The notes under the pieces were generated by a model that was not told where the DNA came from, ran no database searches, and worked only from the letters and a program-made list of their open reading frames with translations. Shown piece by piece: positions 33,422 through 41,414 of a stretch of DNA of 64,000 bases. How positions within the stretch are numbered: the first letter of the stretch is position 1; the number at the start of each line of letters is the position of its first letter. A program made the position numbers and the translations under genes. The stretch spans positions 1 through 64,000 of the forward strand of contig JAQVWF010000007.1 in assembly GCA_028698615.1 (NCBI GenBank), written 5' to 3'. This stretch comes from Syntrophorhabdaceae bacterium. Lineage in GTDB: Bacteria > Desulfobacterota > Syntrophorhabdia > Syntrophorhabdales > Syntrophorhabdaceae.

Positions 33422-34222
33422 CTACCGCTTCACCTTTGTAGGGCTCCCCTTCTTCTTGTTTGCAATCGTCCTTCTATACTGGCTGCCATATTTTTCGATC
33501 AGCCTGTCCACCGTTCCATTATCGATAAGTTCATCGAGCTTCTTGTTGATCTGGGGAAGATACTTTACATAGGGAGATTTCTTCGAGATCCCGATGTACC
33601 AATTCTCCACGCAGATCTCTTTGGGAAGGATCTCCACTTTGTTCGTTATGCCAAGCTTGTCCGCCTCGAAAAGGCCGGAGTACATCGCGTAGACAAAATA
33701 ATCGGCGCGGCCCTTGATCAGTTTTGAAAAGTTCTGTTCCACCTTTGCTGAACGGGTGACGGTAAGCTTTTCGGAAAGAAACCTGTCAAAGACCTGACCG
33801 AAGCTATCGCCGACGGTGGTGGTGCCTTTCTTTCCGATGAGGTCGTCCCATTTGGAGTAGGGAAATCTCTTTCCCCGGGCCACGAATGCTACCACGGGGT
33901 CCTTGGCGTAGGGATTGGAATATTCAAAGAAGGCCTTTCTGTCCTCCGTCATGTACAATCCGACGAGCAGGTCGACCTTGCCTTCCTTTGCTTCCTGCTG
34001 GACCTTGTCCCAGTCCCCGCAAAAGGGCGAATTTACCGTCACGTTAAGATCTTTGAAGAGCAGCCTGACGAGTTCCGGCCCGGCGCCTACGATGGTGTTG
34101 TTCTCTTTCCACATGATGGGTGGATACTGCGGGTGTCCTGAGGCAATGAGCGTTTCCGCCTGGGCAATGCCTGATAACAACAGGCACATGGCCGCGACCG
34201 CGAGCATGAGATAACGTTTCAT
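33422..34222 (-). CDS. Periplasmic amino-acid-type solute-binding protein (SBP_bac_3)
   Basis: 266 residues from ATG 34222 (AAAGGGG upstream). Signal peptide MKRYLMLAVAAMCLLLSGIA, then QAE. Family-3 solute-binding fold: YPPIMWKENN, GAGPELVRLLFKDLNV, the mid-domain GKVDLLVGLYMTEDRKAF, then E-Y-S-N-P-Y and a C-terminal LDELIDNGTVDRLIEKYGSQ. Cluster-3 proteins bind amino acids or similar polar ligands. No ABC permease or ATPase genes adjoin it, so it may be an orphan receptor or serve a distant transporter. It ends in a basic KKKGSPTKVKR tail. Confidence 0.82.
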   Translation of the reverse strand: MKRYLMLAVAAMCLLLSGIAQAETLIASGHPQYPPIMWKENNTIVGAGPELVRLLFKDLNVTVNSPFCGDWDKVQQEAKEGKVDLLVGLYMTEDRKAFFEYSNPYAKDPVVAFVARGKRFPYSKWDDLIGKKGTTTVGDSFGQVFDRFLSEKLTVTRSAKVEQNFSKLIKGRADYFVYAMYSGLFEADKLGITNKVEILPKEICVENWYIGISKKSPYVKYLPQINKKLDELIDNGTVDRLIEKYGSQYRRTIANKKKGSPTKVKR

Positions 34223-34529
34223 GTAATACCCCTTTGCCAGATAGAATGTGTTTTGCGGAACGTGGTAAGATACTACCATAATCTCCGTCGATGATAAAAA
34301 GGAAATTCACCGAATCTTTCATAAGGACGAACTTCTTCGGAGATACCGGGATATCTCGGAAAAGGCAGATCGAGACATCCTGCGTTCCCGCCAAAAGGAT
34401 GAACCCCTGGCACCGGCCATGACCGGGTATCGTCAGGAACGTTCCGCGCCATGCGGATGAATTCATTCCCGTATCGTCCATACATCCCGTCACCGCAACG
34501 GGACGAATGATATCCACGGATCAACGACC
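34223..34529. other. Divergent intergenic region
   Basis: Lies between the solute-binding protein gene (minus) and the moeA-linked genes (plus). No coding signal; I looked for a molybdenum/tungsten-cofactor riboswitch and did not see a convincing one. Confidence 0.4.
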
Positions 34530-34557
34530 TTGACAACCAACTTCGGTTTTATATAGA
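34530..34557 (+). promoter_or_regulatory. Promoter of small-HTH/moeA operon
   Basis: TTGACA (34530-34535), 16-bp spacer, TATAGA (34552-34557); about 50 bp before ATG 34607. Confidence 0.65.
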
Positions 34558-34606
34558 ATTGCGCAAAATAAAAAGGGTTTTGATGAAAACCCTCAGGAGA
34601 GAAATG

Positions 34607-34789
34607 ATGAGTGATAAGGAAAGGGCGATAATGGACGCGGTGGTGTTGCGTGAAGATAAGAAGGTCATTACCTGTTCAGTGGCGGTCAGATTGTCGCGGG
34701 AACACGATATGTCCCTGAAAGAGATCGGTGATGCCTGCAACAGGCTGGGCATCAAAATAAGGGAATGTCAGCTCGGTTGTTTCGCGTGA
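34607..34789 (+). CDS. Small HTH-like protein with C-terminal Cys pair
   Basis: 60 residues from ATG 34607 (AGGAGAG 6 nt upstream; ATG 34604 abuts). The sequence reads as a compact winged-helix/HTH (EIGDACNRLGIKIRECQLGC) with two Cys spaced x4 apart at the end (CQLGC, then FA). It is 4 bp upstream of moeA in the same operon. I infer a role in controlling or aiding molybdenum/tungsten cofactor genes, possibly sensing metal or redox state through the Cys pair, but no family can be named. Confidence 0.6.
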   Translation: MSDKERAIMDAVVLREDKKVITCSVAVRLSREHDMSLKEIGDACNRLGIKIRECQLGCFA

Positions 34790-34793
34790 TGCG

Positions 34794-36029
34794 ATGACGG
34801 CCATTCACCCGGTGAAGGGTATGTCCCTCGGACTTGAAGAGGCCCTGCGTTTGATGCTGGAGGCCATAGAGCCTTTGCCCGCGGAAAACGTCAGCCTTCT
34901 CGAAAGTGTAGACCGCGTAGCCGCGTCGGATCTTTATGCTCTCGTTGATTCTCCGTCATCGGACGTTTCCCGCAAAGACGGCTATGCTGTTTTCTTCAGC
35001 GAGGTCAAGGATGCGACCGCCGCAAACCCCGTGCGCCTGCGCCCCATAGGCTCAGCAGCCGCTGGAAGCGCAAAGACCATGATCCTCGAACCGGGGACCA
35101 CGGTGAGGGTGTTGACGGGCGCAAGGATCCCGTCGGGCGCCGATGCCGTGGTAGCTGAAGAATGTACCAGAAGCGAACAGGGCGAGGTCCTCGTGGAAGC
35201 GGCCCCCGTGGAACCCGACAAAAACATACTGGCCCGCGGCAGCGATGTGCATACAGGACGGCGTCTTCTCGAGGCGGGCCGCCGCGTATCTCCGGCCACC
35301 GCGGGTTATCTCGCCGCAGCGGGTATCAGCAAAGTCCCCCTCTTTTCAAGCCCCGTGGTGGGGATCGTCGGAACCGGCGACGAGATCGTCGAACCGGGCG
35401 CGCCTCTTGCAGAGGACAGGATCTACGCAAGCAATATCGTCACCCTGGCAGGGTGGTGCGGAAGGTCGGGGATGAGATCGCTCAAGGGTATAGTGAAGGA
35501 TGATTTCGATTCCATTCTCTCTGTTTTCAAGAAGATGTCCGCCGCGACGGATGCCATGATCACGAGCGGCGGGGCATGGAAGGGTGATCGCGATATGGTT
35601 GCGGACGTTCTTGACAGAATGGGTTGGAAGAAGATATTTCACCGGATCCGCATGGGACCGGGCAAGGCCGTGGGCTTCGGCATATTGGACGGGAAACCCG
35701 TGTTCATCCTGCCCGGCGGTCCGCCTTCCAACCTTATAGCCTTCCTGCAGATCGCTCTGCCGGGCCTTATGCGCCTGTGCGGCCATGCGAGTCCCGGTCT
35801 GCCCCGGATCAATGCCACGCTTGCCTCCGGTATCGGGGACGGCAAAGTCGGCTGGACCGATCTGTTCTTTGGGACCATTGAGCAGGGTGAAGGCCTGCCC
35901 ATCTTTCATCCCATGAAGAAACGCAGCCGCCTGGGTTCCATAGCCGAGGCCACCGCTCTGGCATCCGTACCTGAAGATAAGGACCATCTTTCTGAGGGAT
36001 CGGTAATTTCCGTCCAGTTGCTGACATAG
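34794..36029 (+). CDS. moeA: Molybdopterin molybdenumtransferase MoeA (copy 1)
   Basis: 411 residues. MoeA landmarks: an N-terminal SLGLEEALRLMLEAIEPLPA helix, SSDVSRKDGYAV, TVRVLTGARIPSGADAVV, the MogA-like G-T-G-D-E-(I)-V-E-P-G segment, ITSGG...GDRD and ILPGGPPSNL. The enzyme inserts molybdate or tungstate into adenylylated molybdopterin. It is the second gene after a small HTH-like protein. The window holds a second moeA at 37275-38522 with different sequence. Organisms with tungsten enzymes often carry two MoeA paralogues thought to separate Mo from W; which is which cannot be told here. The residue Ser in SRKDGY replaces the common (M/D)DG, mildly atypical. Confidence 0.85.
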   Translation: MTAIHPVKGMSLGLEEALRLMLEAIEPLPAENVSLLESVDRVAASDLYALVDSPSSDVSRKDGYAVFFSEVKDATAANPVRLRPIGSAAAGSAKTMILEPGTTVRVLTGARIPSGADAVVAEECTRSEQGEVLVEAAPVEPDKNILARGSDVHTGRRLLEAGRRVSPATAGYLAAAGISKVPLFSSPVVGIVGTGDEIVEPGAPLAEDRIYASNIVTLAGWCGRSGMRSLKGIVKDDFDSILSVFKKMSAATDAMITSGGAWKGDRDMVADVLDRMGWKKIFHRIRMGPGKAVGFGILDGKPVFILPGGPPSNLIAFLQIALPGLMRLCGHASPGLPRINATLASGIGDGKVGWTDLFFGTIEQGEGLPIFHPMKKRSRLGSIAEATALASVPEDKDHLSEGSVISVQLLT

Positions 36030-36081
36030 GGTACATCCTCTTCCCCACCCATGTAACGTCTGACGCCCCGGAATAAGGCCG

Positions 36082-36110
36082 TTGACTTCTCCCATTCTTT
36101 TTCCTATAAA
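36082..36110 (+). promoter_or_regulatory. Promoter of radical-SAM gene
   Basis: TTGACT (36082-36087), 17-bp spacer, TATAAA (36105-36110), about 48 bp before GTG 36158. Confidence 0.6.
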
Positions 36111-36157
36111 TATTTGAGCGGATCATTGGGTCCGGATAAGGAAAGGCGACGACGATC

Positions 36158-37273
36158 GTGAGAACCCTGACGGAACACACCGGGCAACTGAAGAAAATGT
36201 ATTCTCTTGAAAACGGGAGGATACAGGGAGGCGACGGCTGGGAGAAATTTCCCTTCTTCTGGTTCCTCCTGTTCCTGTCGTACAGATGTACGAGAACATG
36301 CGAATATTGTTATGCCTTCAACCAGGTGGGCTATGATAATACCTTCGAAATGGACGACAGGACGTTCTCGCGGCTCCTCGAGTGGATCCCGGAGGTCTGG
36401 AAGGTCAACAACATCAAGGTGAACGTCGTTGTCTTCCTCGGCGGAGAACCACTGCTCAAAACAGGGAGGATCAAGAAGGTCATGGATGCCGTCTACGCGA
36501 ACACCGACGGGATGCAGGGGAATGTCTGCACCAATGCCGATCTCGTGGATGCCGTTAATTGGGATGACCTGGCGGACATCCAGTGGATCTCGACAAACAT
36601 CACCGATATCCCCATTGAAGAGTTGTCGAGACGGATGAAGATAATCGGCGAAAGGTCGAATGTGATCAACCAGACGATCCTTGCCACTCTCGATGAGTAC
36701 AACCTCGAGAGGGTGCTGGACATAACGCGGTTTGGGATCGAAAATGGATACCGCCTCAGATACTACAGGAACCTGTACAGGGGGATGGACCCCCGGTACA
36801 GGAAAAGACTGCTTCAAAGGTATCATGAGCTGTGCGATATGCTTGAAGAGTACGTTGTGAGGGGTTATGACGTCCACACCACGTTCCTTCTTGATTTCCT
36901 GATCCCCGCCTGGAAACTCGAGTCCTCCCCCTATCCCTGCGGGAAGAGAATAGCGACTGTATTCCCCGATGGAAGCATCGGACCCTGCATCAGGAACCAT
37001 TCGTTCACATCCGGAACCATCTACGACCCGAATCCTCTGGCAAAGTTGCAGGTTTACGATTTCCATTACGATATCAGGCGACCCGACCTGCCGGACGAAT
37101 GCAAGGCATGTGAATCGAGGACCGCCTGTCATGCCGGATGCCCCAACGACAAGAGGATGTTTGCCGACTGCACTCTGGGGAAATCCGTCTTATGCGATGT
37201 GCACAGGGAGATCATTCCAAGGTTGAGGTACCTGGAGACCCTGAAAGGCGATCCTTCCGCGGCAAGAAAGTAG
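36158..37273 (+). CDS. SPASM-domain radical SAM protein, possible tungsten-enzyme maturase
   Basis: 371 residues, GTG start (an in-frame ATG at 36197 is possible). Radical SAM cluster Cys44-x3-Cys48-x2-Cys51 in RCTRTCEYCYAF, then FLGGEPLL (GGE motif). The C-terminus has a SPASM-type Cys set (C-G-K-R near 265, G-P-C-I-R-N, C-K-A-C-E-S-R-T-A-C-H-A-G-C and a final C) able to hold auxiliary [4Fe-4S] clusters. SPASM proteins often modify peptides or enzymes. A subgroup is encoded beside aldehyde:ferredoxin-oxidoreductase-type tungsten enzymes and is thought to mature them; the location 1.6 kb from bamB-like AOR and between two moeA genes supports that role here, by inference. Confidence 0.8.
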   Translation: MRTLTEHTGQLKKMYSLENGRIQGGDGWEKFPFFWFLLFLSYRCTRTCEYCYAFNQVGYDNTFEMDDRTFSRLLEWIPEVWKVNNIKVNVVVFLGGEPLLKTGRIKKVMDAVYANTDGMQGNVCTNADLVDAVNWDDLADIQWISTNITDIPIEELSRRMKIIGERSNVINQTILATLDEYNLERVLDITRFGIENGYRLRYYRNLYRGMDPRYRKRLLQRYHELCDMLEEYVVRGYDVHTTFLLDFLIPAWKLESSPYPCGKRIATVFPDGSIGPCIRNHSFTSGTIYDPNPLAKLQVYDFHYDIRRPDLPDECKACESRTACHAGCPNDKRMFADCTLGKSVLCDVHREIIPRLRYLETLKGDPSAARK

Positions 37274-37274
37274 T

Positions 37275-38522
37275 TTATATCTCGTCGTGGTCGATCAGCT
37301 GGATGGCAACCTGCCCGCCCGCCTTCACCTGGGTGGTGTCTTCGGGAAGCACTATGAGACAATTGGCGTCGCTCATCGAACGCAGGACCGACGACCTCTG
37401 ATTGCCTGTCGTTGAGACATGAAAATCGTTGTTCTCGATCGTAAACCGGCCCCTTAAGAAAAACATCTTGCCGGGCTGCTTCTTTACATCCTCATCCAGG
37501 ATCGCATTGACGACGGGTTTGCGGACCCTTTTGGCGCCCATGAGCCCAAGGAGCGCAGGCCGCACGAACTGAATGAAGGATGTAAGGCTGGAGACCGGGT
37601 TTCCCGGCAACCCGAAGATCAGTTTATCGCCCTTTGTCCCGAAGGTGCAGGGCCTGCCCGGCTTGACCTTGACCCATTCAAAGTGAATATCGATACCGAG
37701 GTCGGAAAGGATGTCCTTCACAAAATCGTATCTTCCCATCGATACTCCGCCCGTGGATATGACGACATCTGATTCCAGGGCCTTCCGGAATGTCTCCCTT
37801 GTATCCGACACCGTGTCTTTCACGATGCCGAGGTAATGGGGAAGACCGCTATACTTCTTTACCTCGGCGTACAAGGTATAGGCATTCACATTCCGTATAT
37901 GGCCGAATTGGATCTCTTCTCCCACATCGGCCAGCTCATTGCCCGTGGAGATAATGGAGACCGTCGGCTGCCTGTATACGCGGACAGTCCCGCGATTGAG
38001 AGACGCGAGCATGCCCACGTTGGACGAGGTGAGGCGATCGCCTTTGCAGAGCACCTTATCACCTATCGTGATGCTCTCCCCGGCGAACCTGTAATTCTCG
38101 GATCGTGCGGTTTCGCGAAATACCCTCACCCATCCCGACTCTTCTTCCGTATCTTCAACGGGGACCACGCAATCGGCTCCCTGCGGTATGGGAGCGCCCG
38201 TCATGATCCGTATAGCCGTTCCTTTTGAAACCTCTTTGCCGGTGCTCGAGGCGCCCGCCTGGATCTCCCCGAGGACCTGAAGCCGTGCGGGATGTTCCTT
38301 TGACGCCCCCTGCGTATCTTCGGCGATTATCGCATAACCGTCCATGCCGGAATCATCGAGGGGGGGCACCATTGTGTCCGCTATGATGTCGTCATAGAGA
38401 ACACGATTGGACGCTTCCATGATGGCGACGCTGTCGCTGTTCAGAGGCCGAATGGAATCGAAAATAATTCTGAGGGCTTGCTTAACGGATACTGTCAAAT
38501 CTGTAGTTTTCATACCAGTCAC
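37275..38522 (-). CDS. moeA: Molybdopterin molybdenumtransferase MoeA (copy 2)
   Basis: 415 residues with a canonical MoeA pattern: TVSVKQALRIIFDSIRPLNS, PPLDDSGMDGYAI, AIRIMTGAPIPQGADCVV, STGNELADVGEEI, VISTGGVSMGRYD and IFGLPGNPVSSL. It keeps the usual GMDGYA and GLPGNPVS sequences, unlike copy 1. Role as above: metal insertion into molybdopterin (or tungstopterin). Convergent with the radical-SAM gene (stops about 1 bp apart) and divergent from the bam-like operon, so both moeA genes frame the maturase. Likely supplies cofactor to the AOR-type subunit. Confidence 0.88.
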   Translation of the reverse strand: MTGMKTTDLTVSVKQALRIIFDSIRPLNSDSVAIMEASNRVLYDDIIADTMVPPLDDSGMDGYAIIAEDTQGASKEHPARLQVLGEIQAGASSTGKEVSKGTAIRIMTGAPIPQGADCVVPVEDTEEESGWVRVFRETARSENYRFAGESITIGDKVLCKGDRLTSSNVGMLASLNRGTVRVYRQPTVSIISTGNELADVGEEIQFGHIRNVNAYTLYAEVKKYSGLPHYLGIVKDTVSDTRETFRKALESDVVISTGGVSMGRYDFVKDILSDLGIDIHFEWVKVKPGRPCTFGTKGDKLIFGLPGNPVSSLTSFIQFVRPALLGLMGAKRVRKPVVNAILDEDVKKQPGKMFFLRGRFTIENNDFHVSTTGNQRSSVLRSMSDANCLIVLPEDTTQVKAGGQVAIQLIDHDEI

Positions 38523-38776
38523 TCTGGAGACCTTTTCGCAGTTTGGTTATATCATATTGGATTTGACGGATGTTGTCCACAGTTCCCGATGAACTTTCTG
38601 CAGCGCCTCCGCTGACTATATTCTCGGTGCTGGAAGCATCTTGCCGCCCCTCCGCAGATTAGCGAATTGGACGTGACTAAACGAGGGCTCCTTCAACGGA
38701 ATATAGAATGATCTTCCATATGTATCTTCGTGCGGTTCCCCCTGCCGCGCAATCATGGGCGAAGGTCTTATTTTCC
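38523..38776. other. Intergenic between moeA and bam-like operon
   Basis: Divergent control region. Contains a small hairpin CAGCG-GAGG-CGCTG on the minus strand near 38611-38624. No riboswitch recognised. Confidence 0.4.
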
Positions 38777-38811
38777 TTGACACGAGAGGACCTTGTGATA
38801 TAATACACAAG
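38777..38811 (+). promoter_or_regulatory. Consensus promoter with overlapping palindrome, bam-like operon
   Basis: TTGACA (38777-38782), 16-bp spacer and TATAAT (38799-38804): both hexamers match the sigma-70 consensus exactly. CTTGTG (38792-38797) and CACAAG (38806-38811) form an inverted repeat with an 8-bp gap centred on the -10 box, a likely repressor site that would keep a very strong promoter off when not needed. The ATG of bamB is at 38868, after GGAG. Confidence 0.75.
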
Positions 38812-38867
38812 TTCACGAAGCGGTTATAAGGCGAGCTTCGGAGATATTAGAGGAGTAGGAGCCAAAA

Positions 38868-40856
38868 ATGAGATATGGAGAGACAGGGTACAACTTAGAA
38901 ATTGATTTGGCGACAGGAAACATCGAACGGGTGGAGACGGATCCGAAGTTGCTGGAAACCCACCTGGGAGGCCTCGGCACGAGCGTGAAGCTGCACTGGG
39001 ACAGAGTTCCCCCCGAAACGAAGCCCTTTGACGACGCCAACATGCTCATATTCAGTTCCGGCGTTCTCAATGGCACACCGGCGTTCAGCGCAAACCGCAG
39101 TGTCATTACCTTCATTTCACCCCAATCGCACCTTCTGGCATATCCGATGATGGGGGGGTTCTGGTCTGCGGAATTGAAATATGCCGGCTACGACAAGATC
39201 ATATTTAATAACAAATCCCCGAAATGGGTCTACATTTGGATCAACAACGACAAGGTCGAAATTCGCGACGCATCCCATCTCCTGGGTAAAGGGGCCCTTG
39301 AAACACAGGACCTTATCCGCCAGGAACTGAACCAGCCCAACGCGCAGGTGGCCGCCATCGGCATAGCCGGTGAGAACAGGTGCTTCACCGCCTCCATCGA
39401 GCAGGGTCGCTCCAGTGCCAGCCGTCTCGGCGGCGGCGCCGTCATGGGCGACAAGAAAATAAAGGCCGTGGCGGTCCGGGGGACGAAGGACATCAACCTT
39501 GCCAATGGCGAGGCCTTCATGAAGGAAATGAAGGATATGATGGCATACATCAACTTCCGGAATGAAAACCCCATCAAGGACGTCATGACCATTCTGTCCG
39601 GTATCGGTTCGCCGCAGGAGATGGTGCACACCGATGAGAAGTGGCATACGGAGAACTTCATGTGGGGCAACGCACGTACCCGCAGGAGAGGTTTTTGGGA
39701 TGAGAAGATAAATGAAGAGTTCCCGAGGACACAGAGAGAGGGTATCAAGCGGCTTATCAGCTGTTTCAACTGTCCCCAGCACTGCGGTGCATTGGTCTCG
39801 TACAAAGAGACCCCGCGGTATATGGCCAAGTGCTTCGGCAAGCTGACATACCTGATGGCGTCCTACGTGGACAGCATGGATTTTGCCTGGAGAACGCTGC
39901 AGCGTGCCACCGAATACGGCGTGGATTCATTCTCCACACCTCAGATCCTGGCCTTTGCCGTGGAACTCTACGAGGCCGGCATCCTGACGGACAAGGATTT
40001 TGCGGCAGGTGACACGTACCCGGCATGTCCCTCCGATAAAGAAGGAAGATTTGTATGGCTCCTCGACAGGGTCGTCCGCCGCGAAGGTATCGGCGACGTT
40101 CTGGCCGACGGTGTCTACTACGCAGCCAGGGCGATCGGCAACGGCGCGGAGGCATTCGATCACAACACGATCAAGAGACACGAACAGCTTCCTCTCAAAC
40201 TCGGCACAATGGATCCTCTGTACTATCTCATGTATTCAACGAACGAGAAGATAAGCATCACCCAGATCGAAGGAAACTGGCCCCAGGGCGCCTTCCCGAC
40301 CATGGAGCAGAGAGAGGACTTTGTGAAGGATTGGCCGCAGCTTCCCGACGATAGCTGGAAACAGTGGCTTCTCGATTGGGAACCCCGCGGAGAAAAGGGC
40401 ATACCCTATTATCCGACGGCCGATATGAGCTCTCAGATCGTAGACTGGATGGAGATGCTCCACAATATCGATGATGCCTGCTGTGTGTGTGCCGGCATGT
40501 CATCGTTCTGCCTGAAGCCTCCCTACCACATACACAATTACCCGAAGATAATTTCGGCGGCAACGGGGCTCGACCTCGACGAGGCCGCACTGAAGAAGAT
40601 AGTCAACAGGAGTCGTAACCTCCACAGGGCTCTCAATAACAGGCTGGGTCTGAGAAGGGGTGATGAGAAGCCGCCAGAAGACCACTGGAAGAGAAGGTAC
40701 CCCGAGATCGAAGAAAACCTCCTGTCCACGTACTACACGTTCAAGGGCTGGAACCAGGAAGGCATTCCCACGAAGGAAAGGCTGCACGAACTGGACCTGG
40801 ACTACGTTGCAGAAGACTTAGAAAAGAGAGGGATATTGAAAGATGGCCAAGATTAA
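38868..40856 (+). CDS. bamB: AOR-family tungsten oxidoreductase, BamB-like subunit
   Basis: 662 residues of the aldehyde:ferredoxin oxidoreductase family: N-terminal GGLGTSVKLHWDRVPPETKP domain, ARLGGGAVMGDKKIKAV-like segment (here SRLGGGAVMGDKKIKAVAV) for binding the bis-tungstopterin, and a [4Fe-4S] set Cys299-x2-Cys302-x3-Cys306 plus a Cys near 540 (DDACCVCAG). In benzoyl-CoA reductase class II, BamB holds the W-cofactor and reduces the aromatic ring. The length and the partner genes (BamC-F-like) match that system, although other AOR-type complexes share this layout. It is first in a five-gene operon and overlaps bamC by 14 bp. Substrate is inference. Confidence 0.85.
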   Translation: MRYGETGYNLEIDLATGNIERVETDPKLLETHLGGLGTSVKLHWDRVPPETKPFDDANMLIFSSGVLNGTPAFSANRSVITFISPQSHLLAYPMMGGFWSAELKYAGYDKIIFNNKSPKWVYIWINNDKVEIRDASHLLGKGALETQDLIRQELNQPNAQVAAIGIAGENRCFTASIEQGRSSASRLGGGAVMGDKKIKAVAVRGTKDINLANGEAFMKEMKDMMAYINFRNENPIKDVMTILSGIGSPQEMVHTDEKWHTENFMWGNARTRRRGFWDEKINEEFPRTQREGIKRLISCFNCPQHCGALVSYKETPRYMAKCFGKLTYLMASYVDSMDFAWRTLQRATEYGVDSFSTPQILAFAVELYEAGILTDKDFAAGDTYPACPSDKEGRFVWLLDRVVRREGIGDVLADGVYYAARAIGNGAEAFDHNTIKRHEQLPLKLGTMDPLYYLMYSTNEKISITQIEGNWPQGAFPTMEQREDFVKDWPQLPDDSWKQWLLDWEPRGEKGIPYYPTADMSSQIVDWMEMLHNIDDACCVCAGMSSFCLKPPYHIHNYPKIISAATGLDLDEAALKKIVNRSRNLHRALNNRLGLRRGDEKPPEDHWKRRYPEIEENLLSTYYTFKGWNQEGIPTKERLHELDLDYVAEDLEKRGILKDGQD

Positions 40857-41382
40857 GAAGAAAGTCAAGACGATCAAGGTTGATGCCGACAAGTGCAACG
40901 GCTGCCGGGGATGCGAGATAGTCTGTTCGGCCTTTCATTCCACGCCGAGGTACAGCGGCATTAATCCGGCACGGTCCCGCATTCAGATAATCCGCCACCC
41001 GCTGAAGGACGTATGGATGCCCATATTCGCGGGCGAATATACTCCGGCGGAATGCATGGGCAGGGAGAAATATGTGATCGACGGCAAGGAATACGACGAG
41101 TGTACCTTCTGCAGGGCCACCTGCCCGTCGAGGGACATATTCAAGGAGCCCGACTCCGGACTTCCTCTCAAGTGCGACATGTGCGAAGATGATCCTCCCC
41201 TCGAAAAACCGAAATGCGTTGAGTGGTGCATCAATGACGTCCTCGTGTACGAAGAGAGGGAAGAGGAAGTCGAAGAGAGCGTTGATATGGAGAACGTTGA
41301 GATAGGCCTTACATCCATGATCGACAAATATGGACTGGACAAGGTCGCCGACGCCATAGCCCGGATATCCCAGAAGGACTAG
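40843..41382 (+). CDS. bamC: BamC-like ferredoxin subunit with several [4Fe-4S] clusters
   Basis: 179 residues. After a Lys-rich start comes a CNGCRGCEIVC set, then C (AECMG), CTFCRATC, CDMCEDDPP and CVEWC: about twelve Cys, enough for three [4Fe-4S] clusters in the DMSO-reductase-type ferredoxin pattern. BamC is the electron-transfer partner of BamB and carries electrons from the Hdr-like module. It starts inside the end of bamB (14-bp overlap), implying coupled translation and a tight BC complex. A charged acidic C-terminal stretch (EEREEEVEES) is notable. Confidence 0.85.
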   Translation: MAKIKKKVKTIKVDADKCNGCRGCEIVCSAFHSTPRYSGINPARSRIQIIRHPLKDVWMPIFAGEYTPAECMGREKYVIDGKEYDECTFCRATCPSRDIFKEPDSGLPLKCDMCEDDPPLEKPKCVEWCINDVLVYEEREEEVEESVDMENVEIGLTSMIDKYGLDKVADAIARISQKD

Positions 41383-41414
41383 ACGTCAATACAAGACAAG
41401 AGGATTAATAAACC

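Noticed and set aside
34223-34606. Molybdenum/tungsten cofactor riboswitch before moeA
   Set aside because: No arrangement of conserved stems or the known core could be recognised by eye.
38523-38776. Riboswitch before the minus-strand moeA
   Set aside because: Only a small hairpin is visible; no match to the Moco element core.
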